39,000 nucleotides of DNA from Hydractinia symbiolongicarpus (taxonomy: Eukaryota; Cnidaria; Hydrozoa; Anthoathecata; Hydractiniidae), in contig NC_079888.1 in the NCBI RefSeq assembly GCF_029227915.1, positions 6,151,001 to 6,190,000 of the forward strand. Reading direction: 5' to 3'. Shown here piece after piece: positions 33,201-39,000 of the stretch; the stretch's first letter is position 1, and each line of letters begins with the position of its first letter. Made by a program: the position numbers and the translations under genes. The notes beneath the pieces were generated by a model. It made no database searches and had not been told where the DNA came from. It worked only from the letters and a program-made list of their open reading frames with translations.

Positions 33201-36200
33201 GTACTTCACTTACTTCGTCAATTGAACATAAATCTGCACGGACAATAGTAAAAAAGGTTCTGCATTAATTTATCGCATTTTATTGATAATAAGTATATAA
33301 TATTGTCATTTTTTCAAAGAAATGTAGACAATTTTTCAGGGTTTTGGAAGGGTTGGTCTATCAACAAAAGTTTATAAGCGTATTTTAATCAATTTTTAAA
33401 TTTTTGAAAATTTCAATTTCTGTGTACCTAGCCATATTTTCCCCCAGTATAGTTTCTATTTTACTGTTAAGGGTTGAAGTCCATCGCGTCTGCTCAAAAT
33501 ATATCAAACTATCTAATTATTATTTTAGTGGGTTTCGTGAAATGTGTTAAAAAACCCGGGTTTTTTTCACGAAACCCTAAAATTGTAGTATTTGCAAAGT
33601 AACGCTTATGTCAAAGTATTATTAGTTACTTTTTTTTTTTTATAGCGCCGAAGAAAGAAACCGTACAGATACTGCATTTTTTGCAAAAAGAAAATGTCAT
33701 ATTTAAGAAGGCATATCAGATCAAAGCATAAACACCACCCTGAAGTGAAGGTTGTACTCAAACTTAAAAAAAAAGAGCAATTTGCAGCTTATGAGGACTT
33801 CAGGCGCCGAGGAATCTTTGAATATAATATGAAAGAAGCTTTAAATGAAAAACCTGAATTTGAGCGAGAGAGACGTGGAAGGGATCAAAATGATTTGGTA
33901 TACTGTAATAACTGTAAGAAATTTATTTCTCGGAGATTTTGGTATCAGCATATGAAAAACTGCCAGGCTAATTCGTGTAAAAAAACTGTTCCCGTACCTA
34001 TCAACTTGTTATCATTACCAGAAAACTTAAGAATAACTGATGATTTCCGTGACAATATCTTATCAAAATTCCAAAGGGATAATATTGGTGATATATGCAG
34101 GACAGATAACACCATCATTAAAGTTGGGACAGTGTTTTATCATAAAGATAAAAGAAAATGCGAGAAGTCATTTGAAGTCAGAAAGTCTGTCAGGACAGAC
34201 ATGCGAAGAATTGCTCACATGTACAATTTATTTCTTAAGCAAAATGACATTGAAAGGCCAAATGGAGATGCAAGTGATATGTTCAACCGTAGAAATTTTG
34301 AACATTTAAAAAATGTTATTGATGTATACACAACCAGTGAAGACAACGAACTTAAGGCTGGTTTAAAACAAAATATTTACTACTTACTAAAACGCGTTGC
34401 AAAGGTTTTGAAAGGCCATTACTTAGTTTCTAGTGACGATTCCGCTGCTGAAGAAATTGACCGATTTATTTCTGTGTTAGAAATGTATGAAGACTTTGTA
34501 TTTGCAGATGCAACCTACCAACTAAACAAAAACAAGAATATAAAACTGCGAAAACCTTCCGAGCTGCCATTGGAGGAAGACATGCAACTTCTTAAGAACC
34601 ATGTAATGCAAAGGATGAAAGAGCTTTTGCAAGATCCTTTCACAATATTTGATGTGTCTTCGTATGTCGAGTTGCGAGATTGTGCTTGCTGTAGATTAAC
34701 TTTGCTAAATGCACGTAGAGGTAATTTATTCAGTTACGTGGCGGAACTTCTATATCTATAGTATCAGTTGTTATTTTAGTTGTAATATGCAAATGATCTA
34801 TGATTAATATTTTAGGAGGAGAGCCAGCACGTATGTTGTTAGATGACTTTCAGCAGGCGATTAATGATGCTTGGATAGATAGACAACGCATTGATTACTT
34901 AGATCCTCTTGATCAATTATTAGTTGATACAATCAAGATTTCATATATGACTGGAAAAGGCAACAATCATATAGTCCCGGTTCTTATTCCACCAGATACA
35001 ATAGATGCTCTAAAAAAACTGGCTGACCCAGATATAAGAAGTGACGTTGGAATTCTACCTGATAATAACTACCTTTTTGCCAGCACAAGGAAATCTGAAG
35101 GACATACGTCTGGCTGGCATGCAGTTCACAATATAATTGAAAAAATAGACCTAAAGAAGCCAGACAATATTAAAGCGACATCCAATAGGCATAGGGTCAG
35201 TACCCTTTATGCTGCACTTCACATACCAAAATCAGATCGGGATTGGTTTTACAAACACATGGGACATTCTCGTGCTATTAACGAAGGAACATATCAAGCC
35301 CCTCCTGCCCTTATGGAGATTACGAAAGTTGGAAAGCAACTCCTTCAGATAGATGCAGGTATGTTTGTCATAATTTCTCTCATGCTAGTGCGACTCTTTC
35401 GTTTTGTGAACAAGTCACATTTAATCCTGTAATACGTTGAGAAATGTTCTTAAAACTGTTTGCAAATGTTTGAGCATATCGTTACGATAAAAAATATGAT
35501 GCATACCTTGAGATATATAAGTAAACCTCTTTTTCAAGTTCTGATATGACATTTTAAGAACCCAAAAGGATCCTTGCCACATCAGCAAATAGAATTTAGC
35601 TAGTATTATAATTCAATCACTCGTTTTTCACATTTTTTAAGGTAACGGAGCATCACAAAGAAAATTTGAAGGACAAAGTAGAGTTAGTACAGAAACTTCA
35701 TGTATGTTCCAGGATTTTCATAGTTTAGGTCAGTATACGTCACACTGCTTATCCTAATTGCATGTTTACATCGTTCTCAGGTGACGAAGCATCACAGAGA
35801 TTATTCAAAGGGAACGAAAAGAAACCAAGTTCGGAAAAAACCTGTAAGTTGCATTGGATTGAATGTTTATATAGCTGGTAAGAAAAGTTAACACGTTATT
35901 TCAAATCCTTTATGAGGAAGTCACCAAAGCTAAAAATCCAGATGTATGTTAGCAGATAAGTGTGTGAAAAGACATAAAGTGAACCAAAATAAAAAAGGTT
36001 GTTTTTTTATTTATTCATTTTACGAAAATTGAGGGCTGAATTTAAACTGGATTTTATTGACTAGAATTATAACAGTTACGATAAATCCTTTCCAGTTAAG
36101 ATTGATTAGAAAAATAATCATCGTCGCGTTCTGTTGGTTTAAACTTTCAAATTTGAAGTGAATTTTACATAAAATAAAAATAATCTAGACATGCATGCTC

Positions 36201-37689
36201 AGATATATCCGCTGTCAAACTTCTTTTACGTTAGTCGGCCGTAGTCTGTATAAAATATATGCATGTATTCATAGCTTTCCCTTTTGGTTAGGTGTAAAAC
36301 AATCAGGAAAAAACGTACTATCACGAAAATCTGAGAAAAGTTACTCCATGCGCTGTAAGTTTGTATTTTTTGTCATTCGTACTAAGCAATACAATGAAAA
36401 GATTAGAAATGCTATAATGGTTATATCATTTTTCGCTTTTTTAACATATTCTCCACAAATAAGCATACGAGTTATATTTTGAATAATTCATAATTACAGC
36501 TCGGTCGAAAGTTTGTAAACGTAAACGTTATGACCACGAAGATGACGACGATTACGATGATGATGATGATGATGATTACCATCCCCAAAATAGCGTTGAT
36601 TTGTCATGTGACAAAGAAAATGAATGTAAGTGGCAGTACAGAAAAATAAAATTATTTGCGGCGGTTTATATTCGCCAAGTAGTAGTTTAAAATTAAGGAG
36701 AGGTAGGCAAAGCAGTGGATGAACAGCTTCAGGACTAGCTAGCTGCAATATTACTGACAAAAAGTGACAAAAGTTTAAATTCGACTAGGCTGATTTTAAA
36801 TTTTTTTCGATATTTTCTGACTAGATTTTGTAGCCATGTTTTGGCTTAGTTAAACCGGGTTTTTTGAAATACGGTTTGAAGTGTGAACTGCCTTGCGTTA
36901 GGCTTTCGACTTCAATGAAGAGACATTAGCTTGCATTTATTCAACGGAGAAATCCACGAGTCGCAATATATACAGCGTATTTCTACATCGAAATGAATTG
37001 TTTACATTGTAAATCTTTACCTTATCATTGATTTCAGACCTTTACTTTACTGAAGTCCTATGGGAAATCCAATGGTATAGCTTTTAATACGTTTTTTTAT
37101 TTTATAGTATTACCGGTGAGAACCAATGCAAACATGGGTATAATATTTTTTTCAGTATATTCATATTCAGCAAAATTCCATGGATTGCTTATTATGCCTT
37201 GCATTATCCAGACATTTGTCGTCAGGAAATACATGAGTTTAGATTTTCATATATTTCAGAGCGCTCGTACTTGGCTTGGCCAGAATCTGTCCATGTGAAA
37301 TTCCTGAAAATGTTTGAAAAATACATCAGAAGAGAATCGCAAAATCCAATGCCCTGTAAGTTACTCTTGTTGTTAGCTGTAACTCAAAATGTCATCTAAT
37401 TAGCACAGTTGGCAATATGGTTATGGCATTAAAGTCCCAGGCAATTTCTATCTTAAGAGATTCTAAAGGTTTTTATTCTATCAGGCATGGTCATGTCTCA
37501 CCCCCACTCCATTAACGTTTTCAGCCTCATTACATTTTCATTATAGCCCGTGAAGAGATGAATTTTTTTCTGGAAGAAAATAGTCTTGACATTCCCTGGC
37601 AAAAAGTTCGAACAAAGATTAATAACGAACGAGCAAAGCGTGACAGAATCAAGAAGAGTAACCTAGAAAAGATACTTAAAACCTCATAG
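22180..37689 (+). CDS. 28-exon SET-kinase-zinc finger-tyrosine recombinase fusion protein (predicted, 1,455 aa)
   Basis: Exons: 22153-22303 (ATG at 22180), 23600-23759, 24076-24265, 25327-25386, 26562-27416, 27644-27679, 28138-28183, 28275-28346, 28591-28622, 28713-28745, 30366-30425, 30963-31013, 31163-31192, 31591-31641, 31773-31802, 32355-32408, 32520-32552, 32879-32953, 33191-33256, 33646-34720, 34816-35358, 35642-35701, 35781-35843, 36292-36354, 36500-36625, 37038-37074, 37156-37355, 37547-37689. All junctions are GT/AG and phase-compatible; the summed coding length is 4,368 nt ending in TAG. Domain order: SET (42-158), kinase (179-475), linker (476-686), zinc fingers (696-790), tyrosine-recombinase-like (about 1030-1225), tail. 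By inference it is a nuclear, chromatin-associated protein with methyltransferase, kinase and DNA-binding or recombining parts. It could be a domesticated or still mobile recombinase gene. The alternative is two or three adjacent genes, but the unbroken phase chain argues against that. Confidence 0.75.
25082..25167. mobile_element. intronic short foldback element (MITE), CAACCTCGTTCC family
   Basis: The left end CAATCTCGTTCCTAGAGC and the right end GGCCCTGGGAAAAGATG lie in inverted orientation about 50 bp apart, inside the intron 24266-25326. It is the fourth paired copy of the family in this window and more diverged at its outermost bases than the others. Confidence 0.5.
25327..25386 (+). 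CDS. exon 4: SET-to-kinase linker (20 codons)
   Basis: A phase 0-0 exon bounded by TATATTTTAG and A/GTAAGT. It encodes NKKTKMPYTVADLKDAEFPR, which joins the SET tail (WWRQQ) to the kinase exon (KLTDISKY). Because it is short and symmetric, skipping it would keep the frame. Confidence 0.7.
26562..27679 (+). CDS. exons 5-6: protein kinase domain
   Basis: The exon 26562-27416 holds nearly the whole kinase fold, and 27644-27679 completes it (RPSTVE-CLNLFTDVRNSL). Motifs: a Gly-poor nucleotide loop IDEGMSAVVY; the ATP-anchoring Lys in AAVKCFK (residue 222); the helix C Glu in IAEQLCKLKHENIV (238); the catalytic loop IVHRDFKPSNLLV with D319 and N324; a metal-binding motif that reads DFD rather than DFG (340-342); the activation segment end GMTLAYTAPEL; and DTYSLAISSYEIM in helix F. 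HRD with KPSN and the overall length (about 290 aa) suggest a Ser/Thr or TKL-like kinase. K, D and N are kept, so activity is plausible. The G-to-D change in DFG may alter activation-loop flexibility. Confidence 0.9.
27831..27950. mobile_element. GC-rich intronic insertion, possible MITE or SINE
   Basis: A markedly GC-rich block (27850-27935) inside an AT-rich intron. The edges read TTATCATTCTCA on the left and, reversed, TTATCACTATCA on the right (10 of 12 match), suggesting terminal inverted repeats. The interior AGATCGAATCC (27910-27920) resembles a tRNA B box, so a tRNA-derived SINE is an alternative. Confidence 0.4.
28138..28745 (+). CDS. exons 7-10: acidic linker after the kinase
   Basis: Four small exons (28138-28183, 28275-28346, 28591-28622, 28713-28745) with phases 0-1, 1-1, 1-0 and 0-0 chain in frame. 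They encode KASNVATTVHIKSEE, DNIDFNCVESFKVVGGIMEI, DEKTHTNKPVE and DFFTDDLQFLM. VHIKSEE resembles a SUMO-acceptor consensus (hydrophobic-K-x-E), and CVESFKVVGGIMEI contains hydrophobic Val/Ile pairs. No domain is recognised. Confidence 0.65.
28821..29075 (+). other. possible alternative terminal exon (84 codons, hydrophobic)
   Basis: A good acceptor (TATATCTGTACAG, ending 28820) opens an exon that continues in phase 0 from the exon at 28713-28745. It reads FNNNEKPYSS, then a hydrophobic run SAIAIICLLIIQIKIF and a charged tail, stopping at TAA 29073-29075. No convincing donor occurs before the stop. If it is used, it would produce a SET-kinase protein lacking the zinc fingers and recombinase domain. 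I see no AATAAA close by, so it may be a cryptic site. Confidence 0.35.
29321..30109 (+). mobile_element. Helitron-like non-autonomous element, copy B, with CRE palindromes
   Basis: Begins TCTATATAATAATACGAAG after an A and ends GGGCCTTATCGACTAA before a T (CTAA at 30106-30109), matching the TC...CTRR ends and A/T target of Helitrons. A small hairpin TGGATTTTTCCA (30081-30092) lies just inside the 3' end. Shared blocks link it to 9811-10441. Internally it holds roughly 150-bp degenerate repeats, each with an 18-bp palindrome centred on TGACGTCA. It sits in the intron 28746-30365 and has no Rep/helicase frame. Confidence 0.6.
29571..29883. promoter_or_regulatory. three 18-bp palindromes containing the CRE octamer TGACGTCA or GTTGACGTCAAC
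   Basis: TTTGCTGACGTCAGCAAA occurs at 29571-29588 and again at 29866-29883. TTTGTTGACGTCAACAAA occurs at 29704-29721. A further non-extended TGACGTCA is at 29420-29427, and copy A has one at 10034-10041. Perfect TGACGTCA is the binding site of CREB/ATF bZIP dimers. Whether these sites act on the host gene is unknown. Confidence 0.75.
30366..31802 (+). CDS. exons 11-15: tandemly duplicated linker exons
   Basis: Five phase 0-0 exons: 30366-30425 (SEDEDPALRSDLKNCIESFQ), 30963-31013 (NKDEDQNKDFILKDCAQ), 31163-31192 (VTSTPDQNKT), 31591-31641 (NKGEDQNKDFILKDCLQ) and 31773-31802 (VTSTPDQNKT). The pair 30963/31163 is repeated as 31591/31773. The 51-nt exons differ at four positions and the 30-nt exons are identical. 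Exon 30366 shares the DEDP..L..LKNC pattern and the same donor context (CAGGTTTGTTATGTAC), suggesting an older third copy. Charged, probably disordered linker. Exon skipping would preserve the frame. Confidence 0.7.
30700..31890. repeat. recent tandem duplication of about 0.6 kb
   Basis: Two direct copies (about 30700-31290 and 31290-31890) share introns as well as exons. Shared blocks include AAATTATGGTTTGCA followed by TTATGTAAATGCATGCATGT, and ATGATGCAATCAGCTGTAGC. Exon offsets between copies are 628 and 610 bp, so small indels have accumulated. Near identity in introns indicates recent origin. Confidence 0.9.
32355..33256 (+). CDS. exons 16-19: basic then Ser/Thr-rich linker
   Basis: Phase 0-0 exons 32355-32408 (KFCRKRKNKWRLKNFVLK), 32520-32552 (NSKRKINNLSQ), 32879-32953 (VSLLNDSGFMIDTDVHVVDT..) and 33191-33256 (SVSRTSLTSSIEHKSARTIV..). 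The first two are strongly basic and include CRKRKNKWR and SKRK, plausible nuclear localisation signals. The last is rich in Ser/Thr and could be phosphorylated. Each is bounded by a T-rich acceptor and a GT donor. Confidence 0.65.
32641..32730 (+). repeat. tRNA-derived SINE-like fragment
   Basis: An A-box-like TGGCTAAAGCG (32644-32654) and a B-box-like GGATTTGAATC (32703-32713) lie about 50 bp apart, in the order of a tRNA-derived polymerase III promoter. The T-arm 3' half CTCAC and an acceptor-like CTCTGTC follow, but no complementary 5' acceptor strand exists and the T-arm has mismatches. It is therefore a SINE or tRNA relic, not a functional tRNA. It lies in the intron 32553-32878. Confidence 0.45.
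33523..33582. repeat. intronic inverted repeat near the zinc-finger exon
   Basis: TTTTAGTGGGTTTCGTGAAA (33523-33542) faces TTTCACGAAACCCTAAAA (33565-33582), with one unpaired base and a 22-nt spacer containing AACCCGGGTT. The stem ends 63 bp upstream of the exon at 33646, so it could affect access to the acceptor or branch region. Confidence 0.75.
33646..34720 (+). CDS. exon 20: two zinc fingers and N-terminal part of the recombinase-like region
   Basis: Encodes residues 687-1044. The first finger is C-x2-C-x9-H-x4-H (YCIFCKKKMSYLRRHIRSKH, residues 695-714). The second is C-x2-C-x11-H-x3-C (YCNNCKKFISRRFWYQHMKNC type, about 772-792). A helical region follows (FRDNILSKFQRDNIGDIC, VRKSVRTDMRRIAHMYNLFL), resembling the core-binding or SAM-like part that precedes catalytic domains of tyrosine recombinases. 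The exon ends in LTLLNARRG, which carries the first catalytic Arg. From memory, this finger-finger-helical-LT.xNARRGGE arrangement occurs in many uncharacterised fish and invertebrate proteins. Confidence 0.85.
34816..35358 (+). CDS. exon 21: tyrosine-recombinase-like catalytic domain
   Basis: Completes the motif NARRGGEPARM across the 34720/34816 junction (R1043/R1044, the box I Arg). It continues with TGKGNNHIVPVLIP, a possible Lys region YLFASTRKSEG, the box II block ATSNRHRVSTLYAAL (R1169-H1170), HMGHS (H1192-H1195) and the candidate nucleophile in NEGTYQAP (Y1204). This is the R...(H)xxRH...GH...Y layout of tyrosine recombinases. The first His of the usual HxxR is not present (Thr/Ser there). 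The domain could cut and rejoin DNA, or be retained only for DNA binding. The exon ends in phase 1 at GTATGT. Confidence 0.85.
35642..36354 (+). CDS. exons 22-24: repeated 20-21-codon tail exons
   Basis: Exons 35642-35701, 35781-35843 and 36292-36354 are all phase 1-1 and 60, 63 and 63 nt long. The first two encode GNGASQRKFEGQSRVSTETS and CDEASQRLFKGNEKKPSSEK, sharing .ASQR.F.G, so they arose by duplication. The third (CVKQSGKNVLSRKSEKSYSM) may be a diverged copy. They form a basic Ser-rich, probably disordered segment that can vary by in-frame exon skipping. Confidence 0.7.
36500..36625 (+). CDS. exon 25: basic cluster followed by Asp-rich tract
   Basis: Encodes SRSKVCKRKRYDHEDDDDYD, then a run of seven Asp coded mostly by GAT repeats, then YHPQNSVDLSCDKENE. 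KVCKRKR could act as a nuclear localisation signal. The acidic run suggests histone or basic-protein contact. The (GAT)n tract is a site of likely length polymorphism. The reverse-strand His-rich frame over this exon is an artefact. Confidence 0.75.
37038..37689 (+). CDS. exons 26-28: C-terminal helical module and stop
   Basis: Exons 37038-37074, 37156-37355 and 37547-37689. The junction 37074/37156 splits a codon, and an alternative acceptor 15 nt downstream (exon from 37171) is also in frame. The product includes SERSYLAWPESVHVKFLKMF, EKYIRRESQNPMP and SREEMNFFLEENSLDIPWQK, then VRTKINNERAKRDRIKK and TAG at 37687-37689. The W...F..Y...P..E...FL....W..V+.KI.NE pattern looks like the conserved C-terminal helical block seen after this recombinase-like domain in related predicted proteins. 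It may bind DNA. Confidence 0.75.
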
Positions 37690-37731
37690 ATTTTCTTTTA
37701 TATCTTTATTATATGAACGTCATCCCTTGGA

Positions 37732-37737
37732 AATAAA
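37732..37737 (+). terminator. polyadenylation signal AATAAA
   Basis: A canonical AATAAA lies 43 nt after the TAG stop, in a suitable place to end the transcript of the fusion gene. Confidence 0.6.
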
Positions 37738-37759
37738 AAGTAGCAAAAAAATTTGAAAC

Positions 37760-39000
37760 CGGTTTTTCAAATTTATTCTTTATTTTATGTTATATATTTG
37801 TAGGACCATCCCGTTCATTATCTATATTCATTGATACGAGTATTTTGTTCATTTCCATGATGTTTTGTAACATAAGTGAGTAGATTCGATATATTTAAAT
37901 GTCCAATGTAATTTTTACTTTTTGCATATAGATTGTTTATTATAGAATTTCACTAAAGTGTAATAAAGTGGAAAAAAACATATTGCTTTGTCGCTATTGA
38001 TGCCCCCGAAATCTCGTCTTTCAAAGGATCCAAGCTAAAAAAAAATATGTGGTAGGTAAAACAGCATTTTGTGCTATTTTTGTTTTAAAAACTTTTCATG
38101 TTTATTAATATACATAAGAAAAACTTTTTAAGGCTTAGACCCACCAAGGGAGTTTTTTAAGTAAAGAAAGAATATAAAAGTTTTAGATATCCAGGGGGTA
38201 AAAACATATTCATTATAAACTCTTTAGCAAATATGCTCACCTGATCTAACTAGATACTTGTGTTTCAAAAATGCTATAAGTAACAAACCATTTTGTTGTT
38301 TTCAGTACTTTTTTCAAAAGTGTAATTAACAATTAAGGGAAAACTTACAATTTTTACCTTAAAAGCTGAGAAAATATATTGACAACAATAAAATCATGAA
38401 AATTATTTATCACTGCTTCCACCGTATTTAACGTTTACCACTTTGACTTTCAACTCTTATGGTATAACGAATTTAGTCCATTGTGCATTTTTGATACTTC
38501 TGTTATTGTTGTTCATTCAATCACCTACTTTTTTTCAACTTTCAACATCTCGGTGAGCCAGTGAAGAAAGCTCCTTGTACAAAATTTGTGCCAGGCATGA
38601 GAAGCCACGGCAGTAATTTTCTTTCCATTTTCTTCCATTTGTGGAAATACATACATACATATTTTTTACAAAAAAACGGGAATTGATTTTTCACTAGGTT
38701 ATTATTTTTAGCGACGTAAACTTCATCTACTTCCGTAGTTTGTGAGCGGCTGATCTGCATTTGTCCACGGAATTTCCTTTTTCGAATTTTGTTTTGATCA
38801 GCTGCTTAAATGCAAGATTGCGTTCTCGAGAAATAGACTGATTTCGAATCAAAACTATGTACCTCAGAACACCATTGGTTTACAGCTGTAGTTAATCACG
38901 ATGAAAAAAACTGTTGTAGAAACAGCTCTATGACATATGGTGTGCAAACGTTACATACATTAACCTTGTCGCTCACGCAGGGCACATGATTCATAGCTAC
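37760..39000. other. no supported gene
   Basis: AT-rich sequence after the gene. The reverse-strand frame 38542-38760 has no domain. A short (CATA)n run lies near 38650-38660. Nothing else is recognised. Confidence 0.4.

Noticed and set aside
36494-36760. Reverse frame with a His run
   Set aside because: Antisense of the GAT-repeat Asp exon (36500-36625).

Overview
This is an AT-rich animal genomic window: intron-bearing genes with GT/AG introns, non-LTR and Penelope-like retroelements, many small foldback DNA elements, a satellite array and long (AT)n tracts. The retroelement types and the short CAACCTCGTTCC-type foldback elements suggest a cnidarian, possibly a hydrozoan. That assignment rests on memory of such repeats and was not searched.

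Positions 1-22150 are mostly repeat-derived. In order they hold: a small foldback element (268-355); the degraded 3' half of a Penelope-like element with a GIY-YIG endonuclease and a hammerhead-like motif (about 1650-2450); a compound (AT)n tract (3176-3650); more foldback elements (5253-5344, 8606-8678); a reverse-strand coding fragment (7811-8122); a perfect 21-bp hairpin (9423-9472); a Helitron-like non-autonomous element (9811-10441); an 11-copy satellite of about 143 bp (10843-12392); a 5'-truncated reverse-strand LINE whose RT frame is broken by one in-frame stop (14201 to about 16480); a TTAA-flanked element (17544-18025); a perfect hairpin (18268-18318); and a hAT-like MITE with an 8-bp target duplication (19311-19659).

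Positions 22153-37689 (+) are the main result. I can chain 28 exons, all with GT/AG borders and all in compatible phase, from an ATG at 22180 to a TAG at 37687-37689. The chain gives one open frame of 1,455 codons. The predicted protein has, in order: a KMT5A (SET8)-like SET domain, a complete protein kinase domain, a linker made of many tiny symmetric exons, two C2H2/C2HC zinc fingers, a tyrosine-recombinase-like domain with its R, RH, HxGH and Y residues, an acidic basic-patch tail, and a C-terminal helical module. A chromatin methyltransferase, a kinase and a DNA recombinase fold in one reading frame is the candidate undescribed system. The locus also shows recent tandem exon duplication (30700-31890), a second set of repeated small exons near the 3' end, and a possible shorter SET-kinase isoform ending at 29075.

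The introns carry further repeats: a foldback element (25082-25167), a GC-rich insertion (27831-27950), a Helitron-like element with three 18-bp palindromes centred on TGACGTCA (29321-30109), and a tRNA-like SINE fragment (32641-32730). The last 1.3 kb has a polyadenylation signal and no other gene that I can support. Exon borders were read by eye; transcripts would be needed to prove the single-gene model.
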